Below the pieces are notes generated by a model. The model was not told the DNA's origin and did not search any database. It was given only the letters and a program-made list of their open reading frames with translations. A stretch of 64,000 nucleotides of DNA from NCBI RefSeq assembly GCF_026341125.1, contig NZ_JAPEOR010000002.1, forward strand, positions 1,426,001 to 1,490,000, read 5' to 3'. This DNA comes from Streptomyces sp. NBC_01142 (GTDB lineage Bacteria > Actinomycetota > Actinomycetes > Streptomycetales > Streptomycetaceae). Below are positions 61,711-64,000 of this stretch, one piece after another. A program made the position numbers and the translations under genes. The first letter of the stretch is position 1. Every line of letters begins with the position of its first letter.

Positions 61711-62358
61711 TCAGGCGCCCCGCTCCAGAAAACGCAGCACCGCCAGCACCCGGCGGTGGTCGGCGTCGGCGCGTGGCAGGTCCAGCTTGGCGAGGATGCT
61801 GTTGATGTGCTTGGCCACGGCGCTCTCGCTGACCACCAGCCGGCCCGCGATTCCTGCGTTGGAGCGCCCCTCCGCCATCAGCGCGAGCACCTCCCGTTCG
61901 CGCTCGGTCAGCCGCTCCAGCGGATCGCTCTGCCGTCGCACCAGCAGCTGTGCGACGACCTGAGGGTCCAGGGCCGTTCCGCCCTCGGCGACCCGCCGCA
62001 GCACCTCGATGAACTCCTCGACGTCCGCGATCCGTTGCTTGAGGAGGTAGCCGACGCCGCTGGTGTGGGTGGCGAGCAGCTCGGCGGCGTACCGCTCCTC
62101 GACGTACTGCGAGAGCATCAGTACCGCGGTCTGCGGCCACTGCCGCCGAAGCTGCAGTGCGGCACGTACGCCCTCGTCGGTGAAGCCCGGCGGCATCCGG
62201 ACGTCGACGACGGCGATGTCCGGGCGGTGTTCCTCGACCGCGGCCAACAGCGCCTGTGCATCGCCGACTTCCGCGGCGACCTCGAATCCGGCCATCTCCA
62301 GGATCTTGACCACGCCGACCCTGAGCAGTACGGAATCCTCGGCAATCACGGCACGCAC
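61711..62358 (-). CDS. NarL/LuxR-family response regulator
   Basis: A 215-residue regulator. The receiver reads VIAEDSVLLRVGVVKILEMA, the phosphoacceptor aspartate is in IAVVDVRMPPGFTDEG, and the lysine is in GYLLKQRIAD. The helix-turn-helix is LTEREREVLALMAEGRSNAG to SESAVAKHINSILAKLDL. GTG 62358 is chosen because the family starts M-R-x-V-I-A-E-D, and the gene then overlaps the kinase gene by 13 bases. It resembles the regulator at 42323 closely. Confidence 0.9.
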   Translation of the reverse strand: MRAVIAEDSVLLRVGVVKILEMAGFEVAAEVGDAQALLAAVEEHRPDIAVVDVRMPPGFTDEGVRAALQLRRQWPQTAVLMLSQYVEERYAAELLATHTSGVGYLLKQRIADVEEFIEVLRRVAEGGTALDPQVVAQLLVRRQSDPLERLTEREREVLALMAEGRSNAGIAGRLVVSESAVAKHINSILAKLDLPRADADHRRVLAVLRFLERGA

Positions 62359-63557
62359 GGCAGCTCCACGGTCATGGCGGTCGGGCCCCCGGTGGGGCTG
62401 CTCATCCGGAAGGTCCCGTCGACGGATCCCACGCGCTGGGAGAGCCCCTTGAGGCCGGTGCCGCCGGACGGGTCGGCACCTCCGACGCCGTCGTCGGCGA
62501 TGACCACGCGCAGCAACTCTCCCAGCCGGGACACGGTCACATCGGCGCGGGTGGCGCGGGCGTGCTTGGCGATGTTGGTCAGCGCTTCGGAGACGACGAA
62601 GTAGGCGACGGCCTCGACGGCGGGCGCCGCGCGCCGGGTCATGTCGACACGCAGCCGTACGGGCAGGGGCGCCCGGGCGGCCAGTCCCGACAGGGCGGCG
62701 TCCAGGCCGAGTTCGTCCAGTACGGCCGGGTGCAGGCCCCGTACGAGGGTGTTGAGCTCCTCGATCGATTCCTTGGCTTCGCGGTGTGCGTCGTCGATGA
62801 CCTGCCGGGCCTCGGGTGGCAGGTCCTTGAGCGTGATTTTGGCGATACCCAGGTTGAGGGCGAGCGAGACGAGCCGTTGCTGGGCGCCGTCGTGCAGATT
62901 CCGTTCGATGCGGCGGCGTTCGGCATCGGCGGCGTCGACGGCTCCGGCCCGGCTTTCCGTGAGGTCCTCGACCCGCTGCTTGAGCTCTTCGGCCGGGCCG
63001 TCCTTGAGCAGCCCGGGGGCGATGCGGTTCTCGAGGCGTACGAGCGCTCCGGCGAGGCCCGGCGTGGCGGACAGTGCGAGGACGCCCGCGGCCATGACGT
63101 AGGCGGCCTGGGTGGTGTAACCGGGGTGGCCTGTCCGCCAGTCCACCGGCAGCAGCATGATCCACGCGTAGACGGTGGTCGCGGCCGTGCCCGCGACCAG
63201 CAGGGCGAGTACGAGCAGTTCGAGTACGCCGAGGCAGGGCGCCACGAGGCAGTTGTAGCCGAGCTGCCGCCCGGCGACGGCGAACCGCAGCCGGGGCAGA
63301 TCCACTCCGCACAGTTCCCGGTAGCGCCACCGGTGGGCTTGGGTGAGCCCGAATCCGGCGATGACGATCAGGGCGGCGGGGACGGGCAGGACCGCCGGGG
63401 CTGCGCTGGACGTTCCTTGCACGGTCCGGGCGATGAGCGTCACGGCCCACAGGAACAGCGGCGCGGTGATCAGGTGCAGTGGCACCCCGGAGGCGATGAA
63501 GAGGAGGTCGCGCCGCAGCCACGTGAGTGAGCGGCGCAGCCGGGGCGGGATGGTCAT
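62346..63557 (-). CDS. Sensor histidine kinase (HisKA_3 type)
   Basis: A 403-residue kinase. The first 190 residues contain about four membrane helices (LITAPLFLWAVTLIARTVQG, VLELLVLALLVAGTAATTVY, YVMAAGVLALSATPGLAGAL). The phosphoacceptor histidine is in RRRIERNLHDGAQQRLVSLA. The ATPase domain has SEALTNIAKHARATRADV (N box) and VVIADDGVGGADPSGGTGLK (G boxes). It forms a translationally coupled pair with the regulator. The start lies 186 bases from the divergent partial gene. The stimulus is unknown. Confidence 0.9.
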   Translation of the reverse strand: MTIPPRLRRSLTWLRRDLLFIASGVPLHLITAPLFLWAVTLIARTVQGTSSAAPAVLPVPAALIVIAGFGLTQAHRWRYRELCGVDLPRLRFAVAGRQLGYNCLVAPCLGVLELLVLALLVAGTAATTVYAWIMLLPVDWRTGHPGYTTQAAYVMAAGVLALSATPGLAGALVRLENRIAPGLLKDGPAEELKQRVEDLTESRAGAVDAADAERRRIERNLHDGAQQRLVSLALNLGIAKITLKDLPPEARQVIDDAHREAKESIEELNTLVRGLHPAVLDELGLDAALSGLAARAPLPVRLRVDMTRRAAPAVEAVAYFVVSEALTNIAKHARATRADVTVSRLGELLRVVIADDGVGGADPSGGTGLKGLSQRVGSVDGTFRMSSPTGGPTAMTVELPCVP

Positions 63558-63743
63558 GATCCAACCGTATGTGCCGGCGTCGGCCTGCGGCGAGGAGGCC
63601 AGTTACCGGATCGGGGGTGCAACTGGTGCCACCCCAAGTGGGCAAGCAGTGTTACTGACTGTGCGCGCCCGGAACTGGAGTGTTGATCACGAGCCCGACG
63701 GCCGGGTTCGTGACGTTCGTGACAGCGGAACGAGGCACACTCC

Positions 63744-64000
63744 ATGGCTCTCCTCGCCTTCAACTCCCCCTGCGGAACAGCCCGGTTGCGCACCTGGCAG
63801 GCCCGGCTGCTGACCGGTGCCGGCCTTGCGCTGCTGCCGTGGATGGGGTTCCTCGCCGCGACCCTGCCGCCGGGCCGGGCGGCGGCGTGGGTGGCGCTCG
63901 ACTCCCTGGAGGCGGCCTGTCTGCTGACGGCGGGTACCCGGCTCGCTCGGGGCGGGGGCGGCCATCGGGTGGCGGCGGCCGGCGCCGCGCTGCTGCTGGC
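63744..64000 (+). CDS. Membrane protein, 3' end outside the window
   Basis: An open frame of 85 full codons runs off the right edge. It begins MALLAFNSPCGTARLRTWQA and has membrane helices near LTGAGLALLPWMGFLAATL and an Ala-rich VAAAGAALLL. CGAGG precedes the ATG. The start resembles small streptomycete membrane proteins of unknown function. The complete length and family cannot be judged. Confidence 0.6.
   Translation, partial: MALLAFNSPCGTARLRTWQARLLTGAGLALLPWMGFLAATLPPGRAAAWVALDSLEAACLLTAGTRLARGGGGHRVAAAGAALLL

Noticed and set aside
61711..63645. Single 644-codon frame suggesting a fused kinase-regulator
   Set aside because: Only the last 215 codons are protein-like in this frame. The kinase is in another frame and overlaps the regulator by 13 bases, so they are two proteins.

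Overview
The window is high-GC actinobacterial DNA. Codon use, G+C-rich intergenic hairpins, frequent GTG starts and the gene content (an HrdA-type sigma factor beside dnaG, assimilatory nitrate and nitrite reductases, many Streptomyces-type regulators) point to a Streptomyces chromosome. Functions are read from the translated sequences and local motifs. No database search was run.

Bases 1 to about 12,300 look like an eroded accessory region that ends at a tRNA gene with anticodon CAT. It holds broken pieces of a WYL regulator, a serine recombinase cut next to its catalytic serine by an IS30-type fragment, a Tn3 transposase tail, a HAD hydrolase tail, a frameshifted sphingomyelinase tail, a four-repeat type I-E-like CRISPR relic without cas genes, and a 5'-truncated tyrosine integrase facing the tRNA. 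Intact genes are scattered among these: a DUF7144-type membrane protein, a TetR regulator divergent from a serine hydrolase with a palindromic operator between them, and a divergent pair made of a DyP-type peroxidase carrying four hemopexin-like repeats and a secreted radical copper oxidase of the galactose oxidase/GlxA type.

From 12.3 kb onward the region looks like stable chromosomal backbone: three tRNAs, an FGGY kinase, heterodimeric ABC exporter A (+ strand), hrdA, dnaG, an FAD oxidoreductase, dgt, a sirohydrochlorin chelatase-like gene, a nitrate reductase (nasA), cutA, and heterodimeric ABC exporter B (- strand). Exporters A and B are paralogues in inverted orientation. Their second subunits share a perfectly identical 280-bp tract although the flanks have diverged, which indicates recent gene conversion. 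Then follow a SoxR-box FMN reductase, a sortase, an ArsR/quinone-oxidoreductase pair, a TauE exporter, a PrmC-like methyltransferase, a two-component system with an extra sensor-domain protein, and the nitrite reductase operon (FAD protein, nirB, nirD). Both nasA and the nir operon carry GlnR-like boxes exactly 22 bases from the start codon, within a conserved core promoter. NirB needs siroheme, which the chelatase-like gene could help supply.

The last part contains AraC and TetR regulators, an SDR enzyme, a VOC protein, a Tat-exported PhoX-type phosphatase, an ArsR-like regulator, ppdK with a perfect dyad before its start, dusB, an MFS exporter, two small conserved proteins, a second two-component system, and the start of a membrane protein that runs off the window.
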